Assembly: GCA_946405045.1 (NCBI GenBank)
Contig: CAMJFV010000171.1
Location: 1 to 5,182 of the forward strand
Direction: 5' to 3'
DNA: 5,182 nt
Origin: an uncultured Bacteroidales bacterium
GTDB taxonomy: Bacteria > Bacteroidota > Bacteroidia > Bacteroidales > Paludibacteraceae
Position numbers and translations under genes: made by a program. This document shows positions 1-5,182 of this stretch, piece after piece (position 1 is the first letter of the stretch; every line of letters begins with the position of its first letter). The notes under the pieces are model-generated. The model searched no databases, was not told the DNA's origin, and worked only from the letters and a program-made list of their open reading frames with translations.

Positions 1-526
1 TGACATGATTAAGTCTTCTGGTATCATTGTCGATCACGTAGCGGGCCTTACCTGTGGCCGTACGTATCTTGTAGCCAAGCTTTGTTTTTGCCGGCTCTTT
101 GTATTTTTTCGCTTTGAATGTGGAATTTACGTTGCGGGTAAACAACGTCACAAGATCTTTTTTCAGAATATGTTTGATTATAGGGCGGTCGAGCTGTTCC
201 ATACACGAATTGACATCAAAACCACGATCTTTGATAGTGAAGTCGAACAGTGTCATTCCCATGAACGCAGTACATACGACGTGAATGCTCTCGTTATCCT
301 CCATCGTCGCCACCATGAAGCCGTTCATACTCAACTCCTTATAAGTCAGTGTCATATTATACATGACACTCTCTCCGCTTTGAGACAGAAGCGGATAAAG
401 GTCATTACGGTTGTATACACCTGATCCTGCTGTCTGCATAGCAGAAAAGTGTTTGTCCGAGCATCCGCTTAGAGAGAGGATGCACGCACAAACACATAAA
501 AAATACTTTTGAACTCTTTTAATCAC
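1..526 (-). CDS. Outer-membrane-type lipoprotein of pigment locus, 3' end beyond window
   Basis: This is an open frame of 175 codons running off the left edge. It starts at a GTG (524-526), 6 bases after the LolA-like stop. No better start exists: the frame is closed upstream by that same stop, and the first in-frame ATG lies after the lipobox. The N-terminus is a lipoprotein signal: basic IKR (2-4), a hydrophobic Cys-rich stretch, then the lipobox LSGC with the lipidated Cys at residue 22, followed by SDK. The acidic cluster typical of surface-exported Bacteroidetes lipoproteins is missing, so a periplasm-facing location is my inference. The mature part has a beta-rich segment, then MGMTLFDFTIKDRGFDV and a charged region with KKDL. 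This pattern, next to a LolA-like gene, recalls the DUF3261-type lipoproteins of aryl-polyene loci; that assignment is tentative. It probably works with the LolA-like protein in moving lipid-linked product to the outer membrane. It is co-transcribed with the two genes upstream. Confidence 0.8.
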   Translation of the reverse strand, partial: MIKRVQKYFLCVCACILSLSGCSDKHFSAMQTAGSGVYNRNDLYPLLSQSGESVMYNMTLTYKELSMNGFMVATMEDNESIHVVCTAFMGMTLFDFTIKDRGFDVNSCMEQLDRPIIKHILKKDLVTLFTRNVNSTFKAKKYKEPAKTKLGYKIRTATGKARYVIDNDTRRLNHV

Positions 527-532
527 CGTACT

Positions 533-1195
533 TTACTGTACTTTAAAAACCGAATCATCAATTGCGGTATTACGCTTCATGTTGGTGAATGTAAACTGCA
601 TGTAGTCGCTTTCTTTGTTAGCTTTTGGTTTGTCCACCATCTTGAAGCTCACAATTGTGTAATCTGCCTTTGTCACTACAACCTCCATATGGTCTGCACG
701 AGAACCTGCCTTTGGAGTGACATACACAAGATACTGAGTATCATTCTCATACAAATCAAGTTTGATGTCCTTAGAATTTGTAGGAAGTTGACCTGACAAA
801 CAATCAGACATCATCTTTTTCAAGTTTGCGATAACCGGATTTGCATTCGCATCCATCACTGTTGGACGTCCTCCGCTCACCATCTTGATTTTTGAACCAT
901 TAACAATGATCTGTGACGGCATCGGCTTCTTGTAATCCAAAGATAGCTTGTCGTCTTTCTTGAAACAGAACTCTCCTGACGATACGATATCTTTTGTCAT
1001 ACCAGAAATATGCTTTGTCTGAACGAAATCACTTCTCAATGTTGTCATCGACTTAGCAGTTGAAAGCATATCGTTTCTGAATTTTTCCATAGAAGAAGAA
1101 GCCTTGAAACCAGCAGGAACCTCTGCAAACACAGAGCCTACAGACATCATCATGGCAATAACGCCAACTGTGATATTTCTAAATAAATTCTTCAT
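533..1195 (-). CDS. LolA-like periplasmic lipid/lipoprotein carrier
   Basis: The 220-residue product has a clear Sec signal peptide: KNLFR, a hydrophobic core, and VFA|EV with cleavage after Ala24. LolA-family features follow. One is FVQTKHISGM (57-66), matching the family's F-x-Q-x-K strand. Others are a SSGEFCFKKDDKLSLDYKKP stretch (72-91, the usual G-x-F-x-F...L-x-x-Y-x-x-P), NGSKIKMVSGG, and a C-terminal FTFTNMKRNTAIDDSVFKV segment typical of the last strands. Length fits LolA. LolA proteins ferry hydrophobic acyl chains through the periplasm in a half-closed beta barrel. The context (ketosynthases, deacetylase, lipoprotein) suggests a pathway-dedicated paralogue that handles the pigment lipid or its lipoprotein partner, not the housekeeping LolA; this is inference, so no gene symbol is given. 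It lies 15 bases after the deacetylase stop and 6 before the lipoprotein start, so an operon is likely. The leader is A/T-rich without a Shine-Dalgarno motif. Confidence 0.88.
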   Translation of the reverse strand: MKNLFRNITVGVIAMMMSVGSVFAEVPAGFKASSSMEKFRNDMLSTAKSMTTLRSDFVQTKHISGMTKDIVSSGEFCFKKDDKLSLDYKKPMPSQIIVNGSKIKMVSGGRPTVMDANANPVIANLKKMMSDCLSGQLPTNSKDIKLDLYENDTQYLVYVTPKAGSRADHMEVVVTKADYTIVSFKMVDKPKANKESDYMQFTFTNMKRNTAIDDSVFKVQ

Positions 1196-1210
1196 GTTTT
1201 TCTATTTAAT

Positions 1211-1915
1211 TTAAAATTGCCCTTTCCTTTTATTCTTCAGACGGTCCATCATCTCTTCCAACGGTACAACTCTATATCCGTTGGCGTAGAGCCAGTCTAA
1301 AATCGTCTCCAAGGCTTCCGGTGTGTGTGGCATCCTATCATGCAACAGCACCAAAGAACCTGGCTTGATTTTGGAAATCACTCGTCTGCTGACCTCTTCC
1401 GCGTTTTTTGCTGATGTATCAAACGGCCTAACATTCCATCCGATGACATCAAACTTGAATTTCTTCAATGCGATAGCCAGCATCGGGTTGGTGACTCCCA
1501 ACGGAGGTCGGAAAAAACGGGGCTCATATCCTGCATATTTTTTTATCTCTGCCTGACATTGCTCTATCTCTTTCCTCATCCTCGATGGCAAAAGTAGGGA
1601 AAAATTATCGTTGTGATGAAAAGAATGATTGCCTAATGTGTGGCCAAATGTTATAATTTGTTTAAAAACCGTACAATTTGGCTCAATTTTTCTTCCAATA
1701 CAGAAAAAAGTCGCCTTGACATCATACCTTTTCAATATTTCCAACACTTTTTCAGTAGTGCCCGATTCAGGACCATCATCAAACGTCAAAGATACTACTT
1801 TTTCATCACAATTCTTGATTCCACAAAATGTTTTTACATAAATCCCCGATGATATGTCGGCGGCAGACCAAACCAAAAAAGCAAGAAGAAGTAATATAAT
1901 AATGAATATATACAT
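1211..1915 (-). CDS. Membrane-anchored NodB-type polysaccharide deacetylase
   Basis: The product is 234 residues from the ATG at 1913-1915. Residues 3-19 form one hydrophobic helix, an uncleaved anchor or signal, placing the domain outside the inner membrane. The carbohydrate esterase 4 (NodB) motifs are in order: TFDDGP (44-49, general base and metal Asp), HSFHH (97-101, metal His pair), RFFRPPLG (133-140), WNVRPFD (160-166) and LVLLHD (188-193, catalytic His). All catalytic and metal residues expected for a metal-dependent N- or O-deacetylase are present. The substrate is unknown; such genes recur beside flexirubin/aryl-polyene genes, where they may trim a sugar or lipid head group (inference). 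The frame stays open upstream to an ATG at 2062, but that start precedes the predicted promoter (1999-2030) and would prepend a long non-domain segment. An ATG at 1969 is a weaker alternative. The LolA-like gene follows after 15 bases. Confidence 0.9.
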   Translation of the reverse strand: MYIFIIILLLLAFLVWSAADISSGIYVKTFCGIKNCDEKVVSLTFDDGPESGTTEKVLEILKRYDVKATFFCIGRKIEPNCTVFKQIITFGHTLGNHSFHHNDNFSLLLPSRMRKEIEQCQAEIKKYAGYEPRFFRPPLGVTNPMLAIALKKFKFDVIGWNVRPFDTSAKNAEEVSRRVISKIKPGSLVLLHDRMPHTPEALETILDWLYANGYRVVPLEEMMDRLKNKRKGQF

Positions 1916-1995
1916 ATATATACCGTTTTCGGTGCAAAATAAAAGCAAAAAGTGAATATCTGCAACCATAAATACAAGAAAATTCACAAATTTTC

Positions 1996-2026
1996 TTTGA
2001 AATGTAGTACCATAAAAATACCTTTG
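1996..2026 (+). promoter_or_regulatory. Predicted Bacteroidetes promoter for the plus-strand secreted-protein pair
   Basis: TTTG (1996-1999) and TACCTTTG (2019-2026) are separated by exactly 19 bases, a perfect match to the sigma-ABfr-type consensus TTTG-N19-TAnnTTTG. Transcription should begin within about ten bases of 2026, giving a short A-rich leader of roughly 30-35 bases before the ATG at 2066 with no Shine-Dalgarno motif, as is usual in Bacteroidetes. The two plus-strand genes follow with a 7-base gap, so one transcript is likely. Confidence 0.72.
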
Positions 2027-2030
2027 CAAA
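1999..2030 (-). promoter_or_regulatory. Predicted Bacteroidetes promoter for deacetylase-LolA-lipoprotein operon
   Basis: On the minus strand a -33 box TTTG (2027-2030) is followed after 20 bases by TACATTTC (1999-2006), which differs from the Bacteroidetes -7 consensus TAnnTTTG only at its last base. Transcription would start just left of 1999, leaving a leader of about 75-80 bases before the ATG at 1915. It interlocks with the plus-strand promoter at 1996-2026. It is a one-mismatch match by eye, so moderate confidence. Confidence 0.5.
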
Positions 2031-2065
2031 AATTTTATTATCAGCATTAACCAAAAGCACAAAAA

Positions 2066-2515
2066 ATGAAAAAAATTGTCATTTGTTTGGCATCATTATT
2101 TGTCACGACATGCCTTCAAGCCACATCCCTGATCGGAATCAGGGCGGACAAAAGTACAACTGTTTTTGCACTAGACGATGTAATGAGTATCAAAGTATCA
2201 GAATCTAATCTGATGACAGTAAACACTTTCAAAGGTGAAAAAGTCGGAGATTTCAACGTTGTGAAATTTAACACAAACCAGGCAAAAGTGGAAAATTTAA
2301 ATTCTAACGGCAACAACATCCAAGTTTATCCTAATCCAGTAAAGCACACTCTTTATCTTGTAGGAGCGACAGAATCTACATCTATTTCCATCTTCGACAT
2401 GAGCGGTAAGACAGTTATTGTTGGCAAAGGAGAAAGTATTGACGTAGAATCTCTATCAAATGGGATGTACATTATTTCAGCAGAAGGAAAAAAAGTTAAA
2501 TTCATAAAAGACTAA
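2066..2515 (+). CDS. Small secreted protein with T9SS type-A-like C-terminal sorting domain
   Basis: The product has 149 residues. A Sec signal peptide covers about residues 1-19 (MKKIVICLASL..., LQA|TS). Residues 22-69 form a two-unit beta module: one unit is TTVFALDDVMSIKV (31-44), and the second is MTVNTFKGEKVGDFNVVKF (50-68). This is the 'DG-x-x-x-x-F-x-L-x-D-I-x-K-I-x-F' pattern common in small Bacteroidetes exported proteins. Residues 85-149 match the type IX secretion type-A sorting domain: VYPNPV (87-92), LYLVGA, SISIFDMSGKTV (106-117), IDVESLSNGMYIISAEGKKV (125-144) and the basic end KFIKD. The protein is therefore almost only a signal peptide, a short module and a sorting domain, with no recognisable enzymatic or adhesive cargo. 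It should cross the inner membrane by Sec and, if the host has T9SS, reach the surface. It is transcribed from the consensus promoter at 1996-2026, divergently from the deacetylase, and upstream of the FISUMP-like gene. Its function is unknown. Confidence 0.85.
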   Translation: MKKIVICLASLFVTTCLQATSLIGIRADKSTTVFALDDVMSIKVSESNLMTVNTFKGEKVGDFNVVKFNTNQAKVENLNSNGNNIQVYPNPVKHTLYLVGATESTSISIFDMSGKTVIVGKGESIDVESLSNGMYIISAEGKKVKFIKD

Positions 2516-2522
2516 TATATAT

Positions 2523-3248
2523 ATGAAAAAAATATTACTATCGGTTGCCACTTTAGCAACAGCTATGCTAACATTGGCAGAGTCAAAATTGTTTGTCGTT
2601 CTTAAAGATGGATCAGAAGTAGAGTATTCTGTAAAAGACATTGACAGTCTTAGATTTGAGAAGGTGTTGACAGACACAATTATCAACGGTCATCTATTTG
2701 TAGATTTAGGCCTTCCTAGCGGCACAAAATGGGCTGCTGAAAATTTAGGAACAGACTCGATAGACACACTAGGACAATATTATGCTTGGGGTGAAATCGC
2801 CACAAAAAAATCATTCTATACAGAGTCAGCTCCTTCATATAACAAAAGATTCGCAGATCTTTATGAAGCAGGCATCATAGGAGAAGACTCTGTTTTGACA
2901 GCAGAACACGACGCTGCCACTGCTATTTGGGGAGAAGCTTGCAGAATGTCTACTAAAGAGGATTTTCAGGAATTGATCGACAACTGTACTTTCAATTTGA
3001 ATTTAGAGGCGAAAGGCTATGATGTCGTAGGAAAGAATGGAAAGAGCATATTCTTACCTTTTGCTGGAAACATCTGGAAAGATGGTATGTATTTATTTGG
3101 AACAGAAGGTCGCATTTGGACTTCGACATTTGACGAAGGAAATTCTACACCTGGAAGTGCATGGATTTTTTCTTACACTGAAAAAGGAGAAATCAAACTT
3201 ATTTCAGGTCATGAAAGCGGTCGTTCTATAAGACCAGTCACAAAATAA
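2523..3248 (+). CDS. Secreted FISUMP-domain-like protein
   Basis: The product has 241 residues. A signal peptide covers about residues 1-19 (MKKILLSVATLATAM..., TLA|ES). Residues 22-46 hold one unit of the short beta module: KLFVVLKDGSEVEYSV and DIDSLRFE. The rest is a FISUMP-type (Fibrobacter succinogenes major paralogous) domain as found in many Bacteroides/Prevotella surface proteins: FVDLGLPSGTKWAAENLG (59-76), GQYYAWGE (84-91), a LTAEHDAATAIWGEACRMST segment, KNGKSIFLPFAG, GRIWTST and GRSIRPV (233-239). All canonical landmarks are present, so it looks intact. The biochemical role of the domain is not established; an extracytoplasmic location is supported by the signal peptide. No lipobox and no C-terminal sorting domain are visible, unlike many relatives that are lipoproteins. 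It lies 7 bases (TATATAT) after the sorting-domain gene, whose N-terminal module it shares, so the two probably form one unit. It ends at the hairpin terminator at 3266-3302. Confidence 0.85.
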   Translation: MKKILLSVATLATAMLTLAESKLFVVLKDGSEVEYSVKDIDSLRFEKVLTDTIINGHLFVDLGLPSGTKWAAENLGTDSIDTLGQYYAWGEIATKKSFYTESAPSYNKRFADLYEAGIIGEDSVLTAEHDAATAIWGEACRMSTKEDFQELIDNCTFNLNLEAKGYDVVGKNGKSIFLPFAGNIWKDGMYLFGTEGRIWTSTFDEGNSTPGSAWIFSYTEKGEIKLISGHESGRSIRPVTK

Positions 3249-3265
3249 TCTGACAATAGTAAATT

Positions 3266-3302
3266 AAAAAGTGCAAATCATGTTAGATTTGCACTTTTTT
3301 TT
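3266..3302. terminator. Bidirectional intrinsic terminator between convergent units
   Basis: A perfect 9-bp stem, GTGCAAATC (3271-3279) with GATTTGCAC (3286-3294), encloses a 6-base loop. It is followed on the plus strand by eight T (3295-3302) and preceded by five A (3266-3270), which become a U-run on the minus strand. It ends the plus-strand pair 22 bases after the stop at 3248. It also ends the ketosynthase transcript, whose stop codon (3301-3303) overlaps the T-run by two bases. Confidence 0.9.
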
Positions 3303-4140
3303 ATAATTTTCTCAGTACTACCACACTTATCTCATGTCCATATCTGTGTTCTATAGCGACGTGAGTCTTTCCTTCAAACATGCCGAATTCCAACATCCGT
3401 GCCGCCAACGCCACACCAAACGCCGATGCTGTGGCATACTCACCACACCATCTTTTATAATCAAGTATCTCAACATCCGCTGTCGAGATATGCGACTCAG
3501 CCAATGCTGTCTGCACATCTACCCCACATTTTGAATAGACTATCTCTGCCGTCTTTTCAGAAGATAGAATCATGGCAGTCGAGCCTTCACCATATTCTCC
3601 CGAAGCCGACAGATTGAATTTTCTCAAAACTGATTCCGACAATTCCGTCTTCTCATCCGATGATACATATAATATATTATCAGCATCTCCTGAGAGTTTC
3701 ACCTGTGCGTATCTGAGAGCGTTTGCGACTGTGTCACCACGATTCACAAACGTGATATTTGGTATATGCGTAGATTTCAATTGTGCGATATTGCCAGCCA
3801 AAGTGTTGAACGTGCTCTGGATAAAAGCGGTCGGGTTACCAAGCGTCTCACCACTCGTATAAATAGTGTCGAGCATCTTTTCTGTGTCCGATATTGATCC
3901 GAGCGACGTTGCGGTGAGCATCATATCCACATCTGTGTCTGCAAGACATTTCATCGCGGCATACGTACCCATCTTCAGCATTCTGTTCATTCGTCTGCGT
4001 AAATTGGCATTGACAATCACCTCCTTATAGTCTGGTTCTACAGCATTGAAGGAATTGACGGCGAATGAATTCAGATTCAAGTTTTCTCCTAAATCACCAA
4101 TTGGAGAGACAGTGGACACTTTTTTTATATAGCAGCTCAT
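3301..4140 (-). CDS. Cysteine-less beta-ketoacyl synthase-like protein (chain-length-factor type)
   Basis: The product has 279 residues, against about 400 for a full ketosynthase. The thiolase-like landmarks are present but altered: MLTATSLGSISDTEKMLDTI (74-93, the usual 'T-G-T-x-x-G...D-T-E' region), NPTAFIQSTFNTLAGNIAQ (102-120), NITFVNRGDTVANAL (128-142), GEGSTAMILSS, and WCGEYATASAFG (231-242), ending GHEISVVVLRKL. The strand that normally carries the nucleophile (T-A-C-S-S) reads FVNRGDT, with no Cys nearby. The G-H-T-L-G segment reads CGEYATA, so that His is lost too. No N-A-H-G-T segment is seen. It therefore cannot be a classical condensing enzyme. It resembles the compact ketoacyl-synt_2-like partners that dimerise with an active KS in aryl-polyene/flexirubin assembly and help set chain length (family knowledge plus inference). 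The ATG overlaps the stop of the active ketosynthase as ATGA, so the two are probably translationally coupled and made in equal amounts. The start is fixed by this overlap. Confidence 0.83.
   Translation of the reverse strand: MSCYIKKVSTVSPIGDLGENLNLNSFAVNSFNAVEPDYKEVIVNANLRRRMNRMLKMGTYAAMKCLADTDVDMMLTATSLGSISDTEKMLDTIYTSGETLGNPTAFIQSTFNTLAGNIAQLKSTHIPNITFVNRGDTVANALRYAQVKLSGDADNILYVSSDEKTELSESVLRKFNLSASGEYGEGSTAMILSSEKTAEIVYSKCGVDVQTALAESHISTADVEILDYKRWCGEYATASAFGVALAARMLEFGMFEGKTHVAIEHRYGHEISVVVLRKL
4137..4140 (-). other. ATGA stop/start overlap coupling the two ketosynthase genes
   Basis: On the minus strand ATG (4138-4140) of the KS-like gene overlaps TGA (4137-4139) of the active ketosynthase. 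This four-base overlap is the classic geometry for translational coupling and fits two subunits needed in fixed ratio. Confidence 0.9.
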
Positions 4141-5182
4141 ACTCTCTTTATTATTATGGATGTCGCGCCTCCGCCAAATCCGAATGAATTAGTCATTATA
4201 TATTCAAGTTCAGCCTTCTCCATCCTGCAGACGGGAGTCAGCCTCTCCACTTTTTCAAAATTTCGAGTCGGAAGTATTGTCTGTTTTTTCAGCATTTCTG
4301 CCGACAATGCCAACTCCAACACTCCACACGCGCCAAGAGTGTGGCCAGTCCAGAATTTTGTGGAACTGAATGGAGGCACGTTTTCTCCGAAGACATTGAT
4401 CATCGCGATCGATTCCGACTCATCATTATTCGGAGTAGCTGTACCATGAGCGTTGACGTAGCTGATTTTATCCGCGTCGACACATGCCTTCTTCAGAGCT
4501 GCTTTCATAGCAAGTGTGGGTCCGACCGCATCCGGGCTTGTGGCAGTCTGATGATAAGCGTCGGAAGCTGTCTCACAACTCAACATCTCACACAACGCAG
4601 GAATATTTCCATCCGCTGTCAACATAACACTTGCCGCACCCTCACCAAGATTCAATCCGTCTCTGTCGGCATCAAATGGTCGGCAAACATCCTTGCTCAA
4701 TATACCTAGTGCATTGAATCCGTTTATTGTGAACTTGCACAATGGATCAACACCCATACAGATGGCGAAATCCACGTCGCCACATTTCAGCATGTCCATT
4801 CCCACACCTACCGCCACAGCAGATGATGAGCAAGCCGTGCTGATAGTTGTGCTCCACACTACATCAGCCCCCATGCTTTTAAGAATATCACATACATGTT
4901 TGGTGGAATCAGCCGGTTCATGACCTGCCACAAGAGCGATGTCAGCATCTCCATCAGCTGTATAGTCACGATAAAAGAGTTCACTTTTATCCATACCGCC
5001 TGCAGTGGTGGCATTGACAACCACAACTTTCTTGCCGGAGACAGATGGAGCCGACTGCAACAAGTCAGACACTGTAAGCATTGAAAGCAAAGCTGTTCGT
5101 GTATAAATACGTGAAGGCAGCACAACATTATAGTTGTCTGCCAACATACGTTTTATTTCTTCGTTACTGAATGGGATCTCAC
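4137..5182 (-). CDS. Beta-ketoacyl-ACP synthase (FabF-like/type II PKS KS), 5' end beyond window
   Basis: The frame is open to the right edge, with 347 residues visible. The ATG at 5145-5147 is internal: eleven in-frame codons precede it within the window, reading EIPFSNEEIKR, and the family's 'S-R-x-x-L-L-x-L' region lies just after it. By comparison with about 400-residue family members, some 40-55 residues are missing. The active-site triad is complete: Cys in TACSSS (codon 4830-4832), His in NAHGTATPNND (codon 4446-4448) and His in KFWTGHTLGACG (codon 4341-4343). Also present are FDADRDGLNLGEGAASVML, ADKISYVNAHG and the C-terminal NSFGFGGGATS. It should catalyse decarboxylative condensation of malonyl-ACP with an acyl or aryl-acyl-ACP in the cytoplasm. 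Its coupled neighbour is a non-catalytic KS-like protein, which suggests a KS/chain-length-factor heterodimer for polyene (aryl-polyene/flexirubin) extension and not primary fatty-acid synthesis (inference). The promoter is outside the window. Confidence 0.92.
   Translation of the reverse strand, partial: EIPFSNEEIKRMLADNYNVVLPSRIYTRTALLSMLTVSDLLQSAPSVSGKKVVVVNATTAGGMDKSELFYRDYTADGDADIALVAGHEPADSTKHVCDILKSMGADVVWSTTISTACSSSAVAVGVGMDMLKCGDVDFAICMGVDPLCKFTINGFNALGILSKDVCRPFDADRDGLNLGEGAASVMLTADGNIPALCEMLSCETASDAYHQTATSPDAVGPTLAMKAALKKACVDADKISYVNAHGTATPNNDESESIAMINVFGENVPPFSSTKFWTGHTLGACGVLELALSAEMLKKQTILPTRNFEKVERLTPVCRMEKAELEYIMTNSFGFGGGATSIIIKRV

Noticed and set aside
5..424. 139-codon plus-strand open frame at the left edge
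   Set aside because: It lies antisense to the lipoprotein gene, which has a lipobox and fits the operon. The plus-strand product has no recognisable features.
1903..1923. AT-alternating tract around the deacetylase start as a possible regulatory hairpin
   Set aside because: It is a simple low-complexity TA run, and similar AT-rich leaders precede other genes here. There is no specific stem-loop and tail.
1916..2062. N-terminal extension of the deacetylase from the ATG at 2062
   Set aside because: It precedes the predicted promoter, adds no domain, and the internal Met at 1915 begins a textbook membrane anchor.
2066..3248. Base-composition evidence that the plus-strand pair is foreign
   Set aside because: Sampled lines of the pair are AT-richer than the active ketosynthase but no more so than the LolA-like gene, so composition does not separate it from the locus.
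3572..3862. Plus-strand open frames inside the two ketosynthase genes (also 4156-4449, 4341-4709, 4693-4923)
   Set aside because: They are opposite-strand shadows of strongly conserved ketosynthase coding sequence and show no motifs or leaders.

Overview
The window looks like the chromosome of a member of Bacteroidales, most likely Prevotellaceae-like. Four things point there: two genes have Bacteroidetes-specific secreted-protein architectures (a type-A T9SS-like C-terminal sorting domain and a FISUMP-type domain); the best promoter matches the Bacteroidetes consensus TTTG-N19-TAnnTTTG exactly; translation starts sit behind A-rich leaders without Shine-Dalgarno motifs; and the minus-strand gene set is that of a Bacteroidetes aryl-polyene/flexirubin-type pigment locus. 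The genus is inference.

Layout, right to left on the minus strand: a catalytically complete beta-ketoacyl synthase (its 5' end is beyond the right edge) overlaps by ATGA with a compact, cysteine-less ketosynthase-like partner (ends 3301). A strong hairpin terminator (3266-3302) closes this pair. Further left, from about 1915, come a membrane-anchored NodB-type polysaccharide deacetylase, a LolA-like periplasmic carrier and a lipoprotein that runs off the left edge, all tightly spaced in one operon. Between the two minus-strand blocks lie two plus-strand genes (2066-3248) for small secreted proteins. They share a short N-terminal module; one ends in a T9SS-like sorting domain and the other carries a FISUMP-like domain.

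The ketosynthase plus cysteine-less partner resembles the KS/chain-length-factor pair of aryl-polyene assembly. The LolA-like protein and lipoprotein would belong to the part of such loci thought to move the lipid product to the outer membrane, and the deacetylase is a frequent accessory gene there. The plus-strand pair has no obvious part in this and appears to split the locus. At the left junction two promoters overlap back to back (1996-2030), one for each direction. At the right junction one bidirectional terminator serves both convergent units. No RNA genes, CRISPR arrays, transposases or IS ends were seen, and no stretch over 300 bases lacks a gene.
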